Positions 48,511 through 60,354 are shown, counted from the stretch's first letter. The stretch is DNA of 64,000 bases from Caprella mutica (GCA_947561585.1 CANNZV010000849.1:1-64000), one strand, 5' to 3'. Notes: generated from the sequence alone by a model not told the origin. A program made the numbers and translations.

Positions 48511-49227
48511 GCTCCACACTTATGGAGGTCTGGTGCTCAATGAAGAATATAATAAGGAAATATATATGCAAGAAATTGAGCAAAAACATTAGTTAATGAT
48601 TAATAAACCAACATTTCAATATTTGGGACACTTGGTAACTCAAAAAAAGTTGACAAAGCGAATTGCAGTAAATTTGAAATTTTTGCAATACGAAAATATT
48701 GATAAATGCTTTTATAAAATGAAATAAATACAATTCACAACGTTATTTTGAGAATTAAATTACTTCTATCTTTTCACAATAACAGCATGATTGCTCTAGA
48801 AGCCAAATTTGAAGAGAAATATTGTAATAGTAATATATTTTACAAGAAAAGTGATCGGGACAACTCAAAAGTATCAAATATTAATCTGCAATTTCGAAAG
48901 TTGTGTTTTTTCATATCGTGCCAACTAATTTTACCTATTCCACAGAAAAAAACAAAATCGAATATTTCAAAATTTATGGGAAAATATCATTTTTTACAAA
49001 ATTTTAAATGTTTCGGGGCAACTCAAAATATCCAGAAATGGCCTAGAAATTGGCTTGCAATGTTCTTTTATAACGTATCAACTTATTATAACTATTCCAT
49101 ATAAATATTCTAAAGGTTGCCCGAAACCCCTATTTTTTGGCCCACCCTATAATGATCATCTTAACACAAGTTGCATTTGGTTGAACAAGTTTACCAATTG
49201 ATCATTATTTATCATCAGAATAAATTC

Positions 49228-49320
49228 TTACGGCGAAAATTCAGTACGTTGAAAATTCCATACGGCGAATTTTCTTGCAGCGAATTTTCTTACGGCGAAA
49301 TTTCCGAACACGGATTATCC
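49228..49320. repeat. Terminal-type array of the GGAATTTTCGCC family (right)
   Basis: Six complementary words (CTTACGGCGAAAATTC and variants) end GAACACGGATTATCC. See the left-type array at 40734-40830. Confidence 0.6.
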
Positions 49321-50411
49321 TAGTGAATAATGGGTTGCCGTCAGTACTACAGGTGTTTAAAATATATATTTTGAACATTTCAAAATAATAATGAAATTTG
49401 AACAGTACGACTAGCGAATTAATATAATATTTTCCGTTATAAATTCATCTCAACCAACATCTGTTGCCAGTTGTTGAACAGATGTTTGAACAGGTAACTT
49501 CACCAGCATCAAAGGCATACTGACAAGTGTGCAGATGCTGACTAATAATTGCTGCTATTATCAGTATAATTGTTGCCAAACATTTGTGATGGCATGGAAC
49601 TCAGAAAGAAATTACAATCGTGCATATTTAATCCAAACTATATATTCCTATTCTTAATAATTAAAATGGCGGGTCTTCAGTAGTAATTGAACCTGTTATT
49701 GGTTCACTTTTAATATATTCAATTAAAATATATTTTTCTGCATATAAATTTTTTCTTCAATTTTGAAATTAATAATTTCTACAATTAGAACGTGTCCCGG
49801 CGTTCCAGTTCAATTAAATTTTGTTTAGGCTCATACTATACTGGCAGTTTCACCATTTCGGCGCCACTGCCCTGTTTACGCATCTTCAATTAAGCACTGC
49901 TAAATGAACAGAAAAGCCAATTTGTATAAAATACTGGCGGTGCTACTGCCTTGGCAGTCTGCGTTGCTACGGCGCTAGGCGGTGGCACTGCATCTGGACG
50001 CGTCACCACCGCCGCGGTAACAACGCTTTGCAAAGTATACTGGGCATTTTCACCGCGGCAGTCAAAACATAAACACAAACCAGTTTAAAGTAGAAGATAT
50101 CCCAATACAGCTAATATATAAAAAAAATATGTATATCTTTTTTTATATGTATATAATTTTTTACATAATTTTTTATTAACAAAACACCTTATATACATAT
50201 ATATTCATTTACATAAATTTTTATTTACATGCATTTTTATTTAGGGTAAGTGACGAATTATCGGGCAGTACCACATCTTCGATCATATAAGAAAAACAAT
50301 ATAAAATTTATAATTATTACACAGTGCGTCTCTATTAATAATCTTTTTTATATATTTTTTTTTCTGATGTGACCAAGATAATTATATCGAACACCCTGCA
50401 TAAGAATTATC
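49321..50411. other. Unassigned region with a G/C-rich patch
   Basis: No gene is supported. Between 49850 and 50070 the base composition rises sharply, with repeated GGCGGTG, GGCACTG, GGCAGT and CCGCGGT words in both orientations, reminiscent of subterminal repeats of a DNA transposon; its ends are not clear. At 50244-50285 one arm of a GGGTAAGT...CAGTACCACAT repeat occurs, related to the hairpin at 59033-59197. Confidence 0.35.
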
Positions 50412-52144
50412 GGTGCTAGGATTTTTCGTTACTGGATGTTTCGTTACTGGACGTTTCGTTACTGGACGTTTCGTTACTGGACGTTTCATTACTGGACGTA
50501 CACTTTTTTTAAATTTGAAATGAGTTATATACTGCAAATTGTACCAATCCCATACATTATAAATATATATTTAAATATTTATTACATTTTTTACCCTATA
50601 ATTTTTTAATTCTTATCCAAAATCAACGGAAATTTTTCGATCATATTAGAAAATAGTATAAGAGAATTAATATATAGAGTTAAAATGTTCAATTATATAG
50701 TCTTTTCTTTTATGATCGAAAATATTCATTACCTTCCCAAATTTGTGGAGGTTTATGTTTTTTAATTATGTCATTTTCATTCGGTAACATGTAACATCTG
50801 GTTATTGGATCTTTACCCTAACGTTAATTTTTTTCGGGAGTACCAAAATCAAAAGATTTTCCCAATGTACGCAGTAAAGCAAGGTCCAATTCTCGGAATG
50901 AACAACATTTTCGAACTTATGAAGAAAAATGAAATAGATTTATTGTTATTTTATTCTATATCGATTAGTATTCCAGATATTTTCACTTCCAACTTTTTTA
51001 ATCAAAGATATTAAGAGATGATTGTTAATTTTAATACCTCTGATTATAATCAATATATAACCAGATACTTAGCAGACGAATAGAATGTATGCTAAACATT
51101 ATAATTTAAAGAAGTATAATATCTTAAATATATGGGATTGGTATAATTTGTAGTCTGCAACCCACAACAAATAAAAAAAATATTTCCAGGTTTAAAAAAA
51201 AATCTGGTAACGAAACGTCCTAGTAACGAATCATCCGTTAACGAAACGTCCGGTAACGAAACGTCCTAGTAATGAAACGTCCTAGTAACGAATCATCCGT
51301 TAACGAAACGTCCGGTAACGAAACGTCCTAGTAACGAAACGTCCTAGTAACGAAACGTCCTAGTAACGAATCGTCCGTTAACGAAACGTCCGGTAACGAA
51401 ACGTCCTAGTAATGAAACGTCCTAGTAACGAATCATCCGTTAACGAAACGTCCGGTAACGAAACGTCCTAGTAACGAAACGTCCTAGTAACGAAACGTCC
51501 AAGTAACGAATCGTCCGTTAACGAAACGTCCGGTAACGAAACGTCCTAGTAACGAAACGTCCTAGTAACGAATCGTCCGTTAACGAAACGTCCGGTAACG
51601 AAACGTCCTAGTAATGAAACGTCCTAGTAACGAAACGTCCTAGTAACGAATCATCCGTTAACGAAACGTCCGGTAACGAAACGTCCTAGTAATGAAACGT
51701 CCTAGTAACGAATCATCCGTTAACGAAACGTCCGGTAACGAAACGTCCTAGTAACGAAACGTCCTAGTAACGAAACGTCCTAGTAACGAATCGTCCGTTA
51801 ACGAAACGTCCGGTAACGAAACGTCCTAGTAACGAAACGTCCTAGTAACGAATCGTCCGTTAACGAAACGTCCGGTAACGAAACGTCCTAGTAATGAAAC
51901 GTCCTAGTAACGAAACGTCCTAGTAACGAATCATCCGTTAACGAAACGTCCGGTAACGAAACGTCCTAGTAACGAAACGTCCTAGTAACGAATCATCCGT
52001 TAACGAAACGTCCGGTAACGAAACGTCCTAGTAACGAAACGTCCTAGTAACGAAACGTCCTAGTAACGAAACGTCCTAGTAACGAATCGTCCGTTAACGA
52101 AACGTCCGGTAACGAAACGTCCAGTAACGAAACGTCCGGTCACC
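50412..52144. mobile_element. Fold-back element with an expanded AACGAAACGTCC array; 8-bp target duplication
   Basis: The left end (GGTGCTAGG) has five words GGACGTTTCGTTACT at 50420-50500. The right end has about 60 words of 15-16 bases (GTAACGAAACGTCCTA) at 51190-52137, ending GGTCACC. GAATTATC is duplicated at 50404-50411 and 52145-52152. The right array shows a higher-order pattern: words with ATCATCCGTT and CGTCCGGT recur every few units. The 680-base interior is A/T-rich; an open frame of 69 codons at 50805-51014 has no recognisable match. Confidence 0.85.
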
Positions 52145-52152
52145 GAATTATC

Positions 52153-52950
52153 ACATTCAAATAATAGAATTAAGTTAGTGATTTATTGAAAATAGAATTA
52201 TTTACTTTTTCAAAATAATACAGACAATTATTGAGCAGGTGATTTGTACATATATTCAATATCCAGAAAACGCAAAGTTCTTTTGGGTGATGATTGATAC
52301 AGATTTACCAATCAAAGTTCGTACATGAAGTATTTACTCTAAGCTGCAACCAGCTAACGAACGAGCAGCAATTTTACCAGAAGAAAACTGCCGTAAGTGA
52401 CGAGTTATAATAGTTATTTAGATTAGGTAACTATTCTTAAATATTAATTCCGAATGAAGAACAGAAATATTATTTTCTAAAGAATAACATGAATAATAAT
52501 TTTGAATTAGTAAAATATTGATCAGATTTTGCTTGAATTGTATATAAATATATACATATATAATCTATATACATAATATAAAATAAAGTGGTTTAATTAT
52601 TTGATTCTTCTTAATTTTAATCTATCATCGAGTTAAGCACTTTTTAAGTGGTTTGAGTTATTAACAGTCTTATTAGTCAATCAACAAAAAAATCATTTTA
52701 CCTTTATTGAATTTAGTATATGAATTAATTAACGGGTATATTCTCCACTTAGCTAACAATTTCTCAAAATATTACTCAAATTAATTTCTCAAAAAGTTAC
52801 TCGTATTAATTTCTCAAAAAAATACTCGAAATAATTCTTTATTTGTTGAAATAAGCTTCCTAAGAATCGGCCTCTCAAATGCAATCAATTTTTTGATTGC
52901 AGTTGGTTCGACATAGACTTGTTACTGCGTCTTGTTTGCATTCTTTAAAT
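52153..52950. other. A/T-rich intergenic region
   Basis: No feature is supported. Near 52750-52840 a short direct repeat (AATTTCTCAAAAA, ATTACTCAAATT, three times) may be part of the inverted end of the adjacent Tc1-like element. Confidence 0.35.
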
Positions 52951-52959
52951 TACTGACGT

Positions 52960-53840
52960 AGATTTTGCATAAACCTTCGCTTGATGAATGTCCAAAAATA
53001 TTCCAATAGGGTTTAAGTCAGCAGAACAAGCAACCCATTGCATCAATGTTTCATATATGAACTCCATTGAAGCAAGAAATTAAGTGGTGGCTTAAGCAGA
53101 ATGTGGTGGAGCGATGTCATGCATCAATACGATCTTTTTTCGGAGAGACTGACGGACATCTTCAAACTACTCTATCAACACTGACCAAAAATAGTAGCAA
53201 TAGGACACGGAAGTTAATTAAACGCCTTCAGGTACGCGTAGTTGTCTAATAATTTGATCATTGATGATGCTAGTTCATATCATTGATTCATCATACCTCC
53301 ATTTCCTTGTAGGCGACGAATGCGAGTACCTGGTGTCCAAAAATTTAAAAACAAAAATTCCTTTGGAAAAATTGTCGGGTCAATATCCAGTGTTGCTATG
53401 GATTCATCTGTAATTAAAGAGACTGTACTTCGGTTTTGGTTTCATGCACTTTTGGACACACTGTACTCTCCTTGGACTCTCCACTGTACATTCATTGGAA
53501 GCATTTAATTGGAGATAAGTTTCTTCAAACTCCCGAAAAACTTTGTTCTGGATGAATTTTGACACATTTTCAAATCCTGCAGCATCAAATATCACTCCAC
53601 GTTTTTCCTATGATTGTTACTCATTTTCGAGCAAATTCTGGGCATGTTTTGATTAGTTTTGACCTTTCATGACCCCGCGCCAGACCTCTTCTTCCTTGGA
53701 GAGGGATCGACCAAAAATACCTTCATTGTTCTTTCGTGGAGGCCCATTTCTATCTCAACTCCTTCGCCAGGTATACCTTTAACAGTTTCTTGGATGATGA
53801 AAGACTTTTCTTCCTCAGATAATTCTGTATTGCGTCCCAT
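52960..53840 (-). pseudogene. Broken Tc1-like transposase, second family
   Basis: Starting from an ATG at 53840: MGRNTELSEEEKSFIIQE, then PRKKRSGAG (the GRPR-like hook). Further on (about 53130-52960) come LMHDIAPPHSA (second catalytic Asp in the HDNAPxH block) and WVACSADLNPIGIF (the WPACSPDLNPIEN block), here with the PIEN Glu replaced. Stops and frameshifts are scattered throughout. The length of about 880 bases is near that of a Tc1-type gene with small deletions. It differs from the Tc1 copy at 13710. Confidence 0.75.
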
Positions 53841-54249
53841 AATGGATAGATAATACTAGTGACTAATAGGTCGAACTACTAAATTTTCAAAAAAACACTA
53901 TGAAAATCTGCTACATTATCACTATGAACGTATAATAGTTTTAACTATGAATATCAAAACCTGTAAAAAAATGAGTAAGTTCTTATTAAAAATTAGTTTT
54001 TACGGAGTAAGCAAGTGGTGAGTCAGTGGCCAAAGTAATATCGCGTCTTGCGGGACGCTAAAATCATTATTTTTGGGTCACGTGACTGGCAATCATAGCG
54101 TGAGTTTAATGGAGAAATGATATAAATGAAATAAAATTTAATGGAGAAATGATATAACTGAATCAAAATAAGGTTTTGCACCGTCTTCCTTAGCGTCCTG
54201 CAATCGCTGCAACACTTCCTCTCTCTAGAGTAGTTTATCATAACTCTAT

Positions 54250-54740
54250 AGGAGTAAGTAAAGATAACAGACCACAACAGTCCGTTCTCTTTACTAGGTT
54301 AATTTCTGGTCCGTTAACTTTACTTAGTTAATTCAGAAGGAGACCAATTAGTCAAATTATAATATCAAGATTTGGTTTAATTATTAATATTTGACCAATA
54401 ATTGGAATATGAATATAATTTTGGAATCATAGATACCACATTAAAGGATTTAAGAAGAAATTTTTTCCATCTTTCTACTACTCGTTCTTTACAATTACTT
54501 TAAAATGGATCACGTTTTTTATCAATTCTTTCTATTAATAAAATATGCAAAATTAATGTATAAACATTAATATTATCATTTTTATGGTTGCATATTATAA
54601 AAATACTAAAGCAAATACTTTTTAGAACTAAAAAAAGTTTTCTGGTCCGTTAACTTTATTTGGTCCGCCTCTGGTCCGTTAACTTTATTTGGTCCGCTTC
54701 TGGTCCGTTATCTTTACTTGCTCCGTTTTGACTATCACTT
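54250..54740. mobile_element. Small inverted-repeat element with GGTCCGTTAACTTTA words
   Basis: The left end GGAGTAAGTAAAGATAACAG is the complement of CTTTACTTGCTCC at 54710-54725. Inside each end lie words GGTCCGTTAACTTTA (54300-54330 and, three times, 54652-54710). The 300-base middle is A/T-rich. The target duplication could not be read. Confidence 0.55.
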
Positions 54741-55699
54741 CGGGCCTCATTATATCAGTTATTATGAATTGGAATCTCTTTACTTTTATGGTCCGAAACT
54801 AGATTCTGTGCGTAACAGTAATTCATGAGAAAGCTCGTACCAAAGAGGTAAATCACTATAGCACTCAAATTACAACTTCCTATATTTTCAAACATTCAGG
54901 CTTGTAAATAATTATGATTGTCATTGGTCAATATAACAAGCTCTGAACTACAGTAGAACTCCTCTATAATGAACTCCTGTTTAGTGAACCACCCTGGTTA
55001 TCACAACCCTGTATAATGAACTAACCTCTATAGTGAACATATTTAGTTTAGTCTGTCATAAATGGCCCTAAGTTTTCTATTTATTTAGTAAATTAGTTGT
55101 ATTTGATGAAAGAGAAATTCTACCAGTACAAATCCTCTATAATGAAGTCATGTGTAGCGAACCATTCTGATTTTTAGAGTCCTGAGAATATGAAATACGT
55201 TGTATGATGAATTTATTTGAAAAAGAAAGAATTTTTTGCATAGTCTGCCATGAAAAGTCCAGTTTTCTATTCATCTCTCGTATCCTCTACAGTGAACTGA
55301 ATCCTCTATAGTGAACGAACCATGGCTTACTCAATCATACGGCCTGATTTTCTACCTTTTCGTCAATAAAATAGAAGGTCAATATTTTCACTTGTAATAC
55401 AATTGATATTTTGCTTCCAAATGATGTTCTTTTTCATTGTTTCAAGTAATATATAGTTTCCTGATGGGTTAAAAATAATTTGAAATATGTATATATTTCA
55501 AATTTTATGTATATACCAATTTATTAATATTCTAATATGCAGCACATTATAAAATCATTACCAGTATAGCTTTATAGAGTATTTTAATATAATATATAGC
55601 AGCCTGTGTACCGTAATTTTCTCAAAACTCTAACTATAGCTTTGAGGACAGTCATCAATTGAAGCTTTCATCATATATAGCAACTATTTATGCAGGTAG

Positions 55700-57250
55700 A
55701 TGTTGGACTCAGTTCACAGCAGTGTACTGCAATTGTGCAGAACAAGAGACATCACATCCCAGAATATATATTTAGATGACGGTTGTGCTGTGGATATGGG
55801 AGGTGATTCACCGAGTGACGTTGGCCGGCCCGTGGGAAGCAGATGTGTGGTGTGCGCCAGTGGTAAATGGTGATATGCCGTGAATGTGCAGAGGGAGCCC
55901 ATAGAATGTGAAACGTACTAAGAGAACGACGGGCCACGATGCCTCAGATCCTATGTCAAACCAGACTCCAAGAAGAAAAAGAGTAGGAGAAAGAACATCT
56001 AAGAGGACAGAAATAATCATACCTACTGCAATGGAAATGCGACTACTTAGCCCCAAACACAGATAAGATGAGGCAACTGATCGAGAGAGATAAGATTGAT
56101 GTAATCCTGGTACAAGAGTCTAAACTTGGACATCAGGGTAGGGCACCAGAAATTCCTGGATGCTCCTCAATCAGGAAAGACCAGAAAGACAAATGCACAG
56201 TACTTCACAGGGGAAAGGGCCTCGTGAGAGAGAGTATATGAACTGCCAAAGTATGGAAGTCTATAATGTTGCAGTTCACACGGAAGAATGAGGAAATGAT
56301 ATGATCAACATTACAACATATTTATAACGCCCAGAAAGCATGGAGACGATATCTGGTGCGGTGATTTTAACGCCCACCATCCAATGTGGTACGCCGTGGT
56401 GGCAACTAAAGTGAGAGGGAGGCCCTGGAAGACCTTGTCCACTACATGGGTCTGATTACTATCAAGGATGAGAGAGCAATACTCTAAATCAGAGTGGAGG
56501 AAGGGTTGGGGTGTAGCTCGCCCGACCTGATGGTGTTTAAAAGCGAGGAATATGTATCAAAGCGTGGCTGATCAAACATGCAGGAGTGACAGTTATAGAG
56601 AATGAACGCAGCAAGATGAGGGCATTTAGAGAGGGGCTGCATACGTGAGCTGTACCATCCATTCTACTTTTCTGGTTGATCATTGATGATATGCTGGGAC
56701 AGTTTGGAGGGATTACTTTTGTTGATTATCTGACCCTGGTGTGCTCTGATAGGAACAAAGCAGTAGCATCAAACACTATGCAGGCCGAGATACCGCAGAC
56801 TCCAATGACTTAAAATGGATTCAGCATTTGACAGTCCTGGGAAAACTGCTTCATGGTCCATGTGGTAGAAGTGACTACTAACATTGAAGAGAGGAGCTGA
56901 ATCCACTTTCTGAAACAAAGAGCACACCAGTGGAGGCCATTGAGAGATAGGCATTGCTGAACCCAATTGAGGCCCGCTTTAAGAAGGCTGCTCTAATGAA
57001 GTATGACAGATGAATGATAGTTGAGGAAGACTACCCTAATAGAAGAACGACAGCAAAATCAGTGGCCATACGAACGATGACAATGTAGGTGGCAGAAGAT
57101 GGTGGTAAAAAACAAGACGGCTCTAGGTTGTGCGATGCGGAGGAAAAGTCCGCAAAACATATATAAGTGAAATGCTCATAGCTCAGAGTTGGAGGACCTG
57201 AGAAGGAGACACGGCCTTGCCGAAGATATGGTGGAACTTCTAAAGAATCT
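55700..57250 (+). pseudogene. Decayed LINE (APE endonuclease and reverse-transcriptase traces)
   Basis: At about 56030 a frame reads QWKCDYLAPNTDKMRQLI, then ERDKIDVILVQESKLG and EIPGCSSIRKDQ, matching the start of an APE-type endonuclease (QWNxxGL, then the catalytic QES with Glu). Near 56450 come HYMGLI and SSPDLMVF, the SPDL block. Near 56690-56750 FWLIIDDMLGQFGG and TFVDYLTLVCS recall the FADD-type reverse-transcriptase site, here FVDY. Stops occur every few dozen codons, and the central reverse-transcriptase part is deleted. Upstream, 55720-55980 may be an ORF1 remnant. Confidence 0.6.
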
Positions 57251-57257
57251 GGTTCTG

Positions 57258-57630
57258 ATGGATGCATTTCTCAGCAGTATGCGGAGTCGTTTCTCAGCAG
57301 TATGCGGAGACGTTTCTCAGTAGTATGTGGAGACGTTTCTCAGCAGTATGCGAAGACGTTTCTCAGTAGTATGCGGAGACGTTTCTCAGTAGTATGCGGA
57401 GACGTTTCTTAGCAGTATGCGGTAGCGTTTCTTAGCAGTATGCGGTAGCGTTTCTTAGCAGTATGCGGTAGCTTTTACCAGCAGTATGCGGTAGCTTTTA
57501 CCAGCAGTATGCGGTAGCTTTTACCAGCAGTATGCGGTAGCGTTTACCAGCAGTATGCGGTAGCGTTTACCAGCAGTATGCGGTAGCGTTTCTATGCAAT
57601 ATGCAGTGGCGTTTCTCAGCAGTATGTGGA
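57258..57630. repeat. 23-bp tandem array (CAGCAGTATGCGGTAGCGTTT)
   Basis: About 16 copies of a 23-bp unit. It evolves along the array: GGAGACGTTTCTCAG units at the left, GGTAGCGTTTCTTAG in the middle and GGTAGCTTTTACCAG at the right. It directly follows the LINE remnant, whose last codons grade into the first unit. Confidence 0.85.
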
Positions 57631-58438
57631 GGATATTTCTATTTCATCAAGTAATTATTTCAAAATCTTTTCGATTTAAAATTTGACCCGTATTGCATTC
57701 TTGCCTGGTCTTCATTTGGTAATTGAAAGACTTCATCTGTACTCTTCTCACGATGATTGAGCACTTATTATCAATTGTCCAATGTAGAATATTCCAAAAT
57801 GCAGCATAAACAGAGAAAATAAACTGAAAATCATTTCCAAATTCAACCTACTAAGAATGATCTAGCAGTATCCTGACTACCGATTATTCATATATGCATG
57901 GAAATTATCTTGGTTTTCTAGAATTTAATTAATAAATGTGTTGAGTCAAATAATATTTTTTACTGGAAGCAGTTGCAACGATGAAGAAAAATATTGACCT
58001 TCTACTTTTTTGACGAAAAGGCAGAAAATCAGGCAGTATCATTAAGTAAGCCATGAATTGACTATAGAGGAGTTTTACTGACTTTTATTTCTTATTCAGA
58101 TATCCATCTTTGAGACAACAGTTCTCCTATTGATATAAAAAATGAAAACACAAAATAAAATGGAGTGGATAAAAGTGAACGATCTTTAAGGAAGGAAAAT
58201 ATCATATTTAAAAAAACCTTTTTGTCATTATTTCTTATATCTTCTGCGGGAATAAATCAAATTGGTGTATAATTGTCACAACTGTTGAAGCAACTGGTTC
58301 AACAATTATAGTAATTTAAATCATAGTTCAAATTAGAGGTTGTTAATGTAATATTATTTGCTCAGTTGTAGCCATCTGTTTGTTCAAGGAATAGCAATGG
58401 AGTTCATACACACATGCATATTCTTCTCATTGGGGTTG

Positions 58439-59562
58439 TAAAGCCCCGTCCAGACGCTCCGTCAAATGCCCTGTGTTTGGAAAAACTTTTGCTCAGGCGA
58501 ACACGGGCAATCTCATTTCTGCCTGTGTTCGCGTCCAGACGAGAGCAATATGATCAGGAAACTGAAATGTCCGTGTTCGCGATTCTGCATAATTAATTCA
58601 TTGGAAAAATATCATATGTTGTTGTTGATAGTTAATACCTAACAATTTAGCGATTTTAGAAACAAGCATGGATTTAAAAAATGATTACCTAGGTACCTAT
58701 CGGATGTAAAATATAAATTCTTACCGAGGTACTAGGTACCTACCTAGCTGATTATATAATTTAAATGTGTAATTAGATAACTTATAGACGATATATAACA
58801 TAAATATATAACTAGGTATTTTATCTAGCTGATTATATACCTAATATAAATATTTACCTAGATATCTAACCTGAGTTACTTATAGTATAATACCTAGTAC
58901 CTATCTAGAAAAACGTCTCGGTAATCAGACACTCCTAGTACTCGCAGATGTTTACTAGTTAGGTATGTACCTACTTACCTAGTAAAATTAGGAAAAACAA
59001 CTAAATAATTCATACCTACCTATTTATAGACTGGGTAAGTACCAAGTTATGGGACGGTTCCACATTTACAGAAAAGTAAGAAAGAAAAACTAATGATTAC
59101 AATGAGAGTTAAATGATAATTAAATTATATAGCTACCTATAATATTTATAATACGTGTCCGAAAATGTGGAACTGTTCGATAACTCGGAACTTACCCTAG
59201 TCAGTAACTATATGTAGATAACTATTCACATTTATTCTAAAAAATACAAAAATTTATTTAAATTTATTTACAAAAATCTCAATCAGATAATATAAATAGA
59301 CTACTAAATAATGAATTCAATCTTTCATATCTAAAATGAGAGTAATTATCAAATTTACTCCATTTATCACAAATATTCATTCAAATAACAGTCGCGAACA
59401 CTTGTTCGGGGACAAATTTGTCCAACATGTTGAACGTCACTGACAGTTTCGATTCTTGTGATCGGGGACAAATTTGCCTGCCATATCGCGGACAAATTTG
59501 CTCGGGAACACCCGATTTCAGAGAAATCTGGGCATTTGTCGGAGCGTCTGGACGGGGCTTTA
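58439..59562. mobile_element. Inverted-repeat element with TAAAGCCCCGTCCAGACG ends
   Basis: The left end (58439-58471) and the complement of the right end share TAAAGCCCCGTCCAGACGCT, then CCG and CAAATGCCC. Next to each end are words such as GTGTTCGCG, CGGGGACAAATTTG and GTTCGCGATT in both orientations. The interior 58670-59030 is rich in CTAGGTACC words, and 59033-59197 is a separate hairpin. No coding capacity was seen. Non-autonomous; superfamily not certain because no clear target duplication was found. Confidence 0.7.
59033..59197. repeat. Hairpin element with GGGTAAGT ends
   Basis: GGGTAAGTACCAAGTTATGG at the left pairs with CGATAACTCGGAACTTACCC at the right, and GACGGTTCCACATTT with AAATGTGGAACTGTTC. 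One arm of a relative lies at 50244-50285. It is nested in the element at 58439-59562. Confidence 0.65.
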
Positions 59563-60354
59563 GTAGCTTATGCATTTTCAAAGTTGTGTAGTTTAGTATC
59601 ATGGATACCAACTAAAATAAATTATAATTTTATCGTTTTTTCTTATATGATTCGAAAGTCTCGTGGAAAAAGTAGGAGGAGCTTAGCAAAAAGTCTGGTG
59701 GAAAGACTTAAAAACCCTACGTGTGTACGGCCTTTAGGCTTCCTTTCAAATATCTTCATGTATTCATCCAAATAATTTCTGTGCACCTCAAATATTTAAA
59801 AATTGACACAGGTTATATTTTTCAAAATTTATACTCTGAAATATATATCACCTTTATTCCGTATACATTATACGTATACATTGCTGGATTGTACTTCCCA
59901 AGTACCAAGTCGAAGTTCTAAGTAACAAGTAAGTACTTCAAGTACTGTTTGAAATACTAATGATGGTAAAATATAAGTATCTAACCATCCTTTTAAATTT
60001 ATACAAAAATTATTATTTCATACTTATAAAATATAAAATAAATAGAATATTCCTTCGTATTCCTTTAAGAAGAAAGTTCACGTTACCATCATGCATAACG
60101 ATATTAACGGGTATTTTCCGCTTAATGTTGACAAGATCTATGTCAAATAAGAATATATATTAAAGATACCTTCATTCAAATAATTAAAATCAAATTTGAA
60201 TAAATAGGCTATACAAAAAAAATCTAATGGAGGATTTAGAACCAACCGTACCATGTTTAGAAATATTGAAAGGTCGCCTCACTCAAATTATGTAATCCTG
60301 TTGAGTCAAATGGATACAATTTTCTTAGGTTCTTTTATGCATCTGAATAATATA
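59563..60354. other. A/T-rich intergenic region
   Basis: No gene or element is supported. Short frames of 60-70 codons at 59721-60163 are low-complexity. Confidence 0.35.

Larger units (their letters stand above)
44774..49146. mobile_element. Possible mariner-type element bounded by GTGGGCCAAAAAATA ends
   Basis: The left end at 44778-44793 reads GTGGGCCAAAAAATAAC; the complement of 49128-49146 reads TAGGGTGGGCCAAAAAATAG. Between them, once the two insertions at 45062-47617 and 47702-48510 are removed, about 1 kb of A/T-rich sequence remains, the size of a mariner element, but no transposase motif is clear to me. Confidence 0.4.
54951..58080. mobile_element. Inverted-repeat element with CCTCTATAGTGAAC repeats (pogo/Tigger-like), carrying other repeats
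   Basis: The left end reads CAGTAGAACTCCTCTATAA and the complement of the right end CAGTAAAACTCCTCTATAG. Inner matches pair 55320-55400 with 57960-58060 (CATGGCTTACT, GCCTGATTTTCT, CCTTTTCGTCAA, AGAAGGTCAATATTT). The left arm has extra copies of CTCTATAGTGAAC up to 55320. The left flank is TA; the right flank is not. A decayed LINE and a 23-bp array lie inside. The ends resemble pogo-type elements, an inference from end sequence only. Confidence 0.6.

Noticed and set aside
40734..49325. A single 8.6-kb element bounded by the two TTCGCC-word arrays
   Set aside because: Flanking 8-mers (TTAATTGT on the left, TAGTGAAT on the right) do not match, and the sequence inside each array does not resemble the family member at 5708-7940. 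Two separate relics are as likely.
51188..52140. CRISPR-like regular array
   Set aside because: The units are contiguous 15-16 bp words with no unique spacers, in an animal genome, and lie at the end of a transposon.
55714..56056. Three overlapping - strand frames of 60-80 codons
   Set aside because: The + strand shows LINE endonuclease residues just downstream and decayed LINE sequence here; the - frames are shadows in a G/C-richer stretch.
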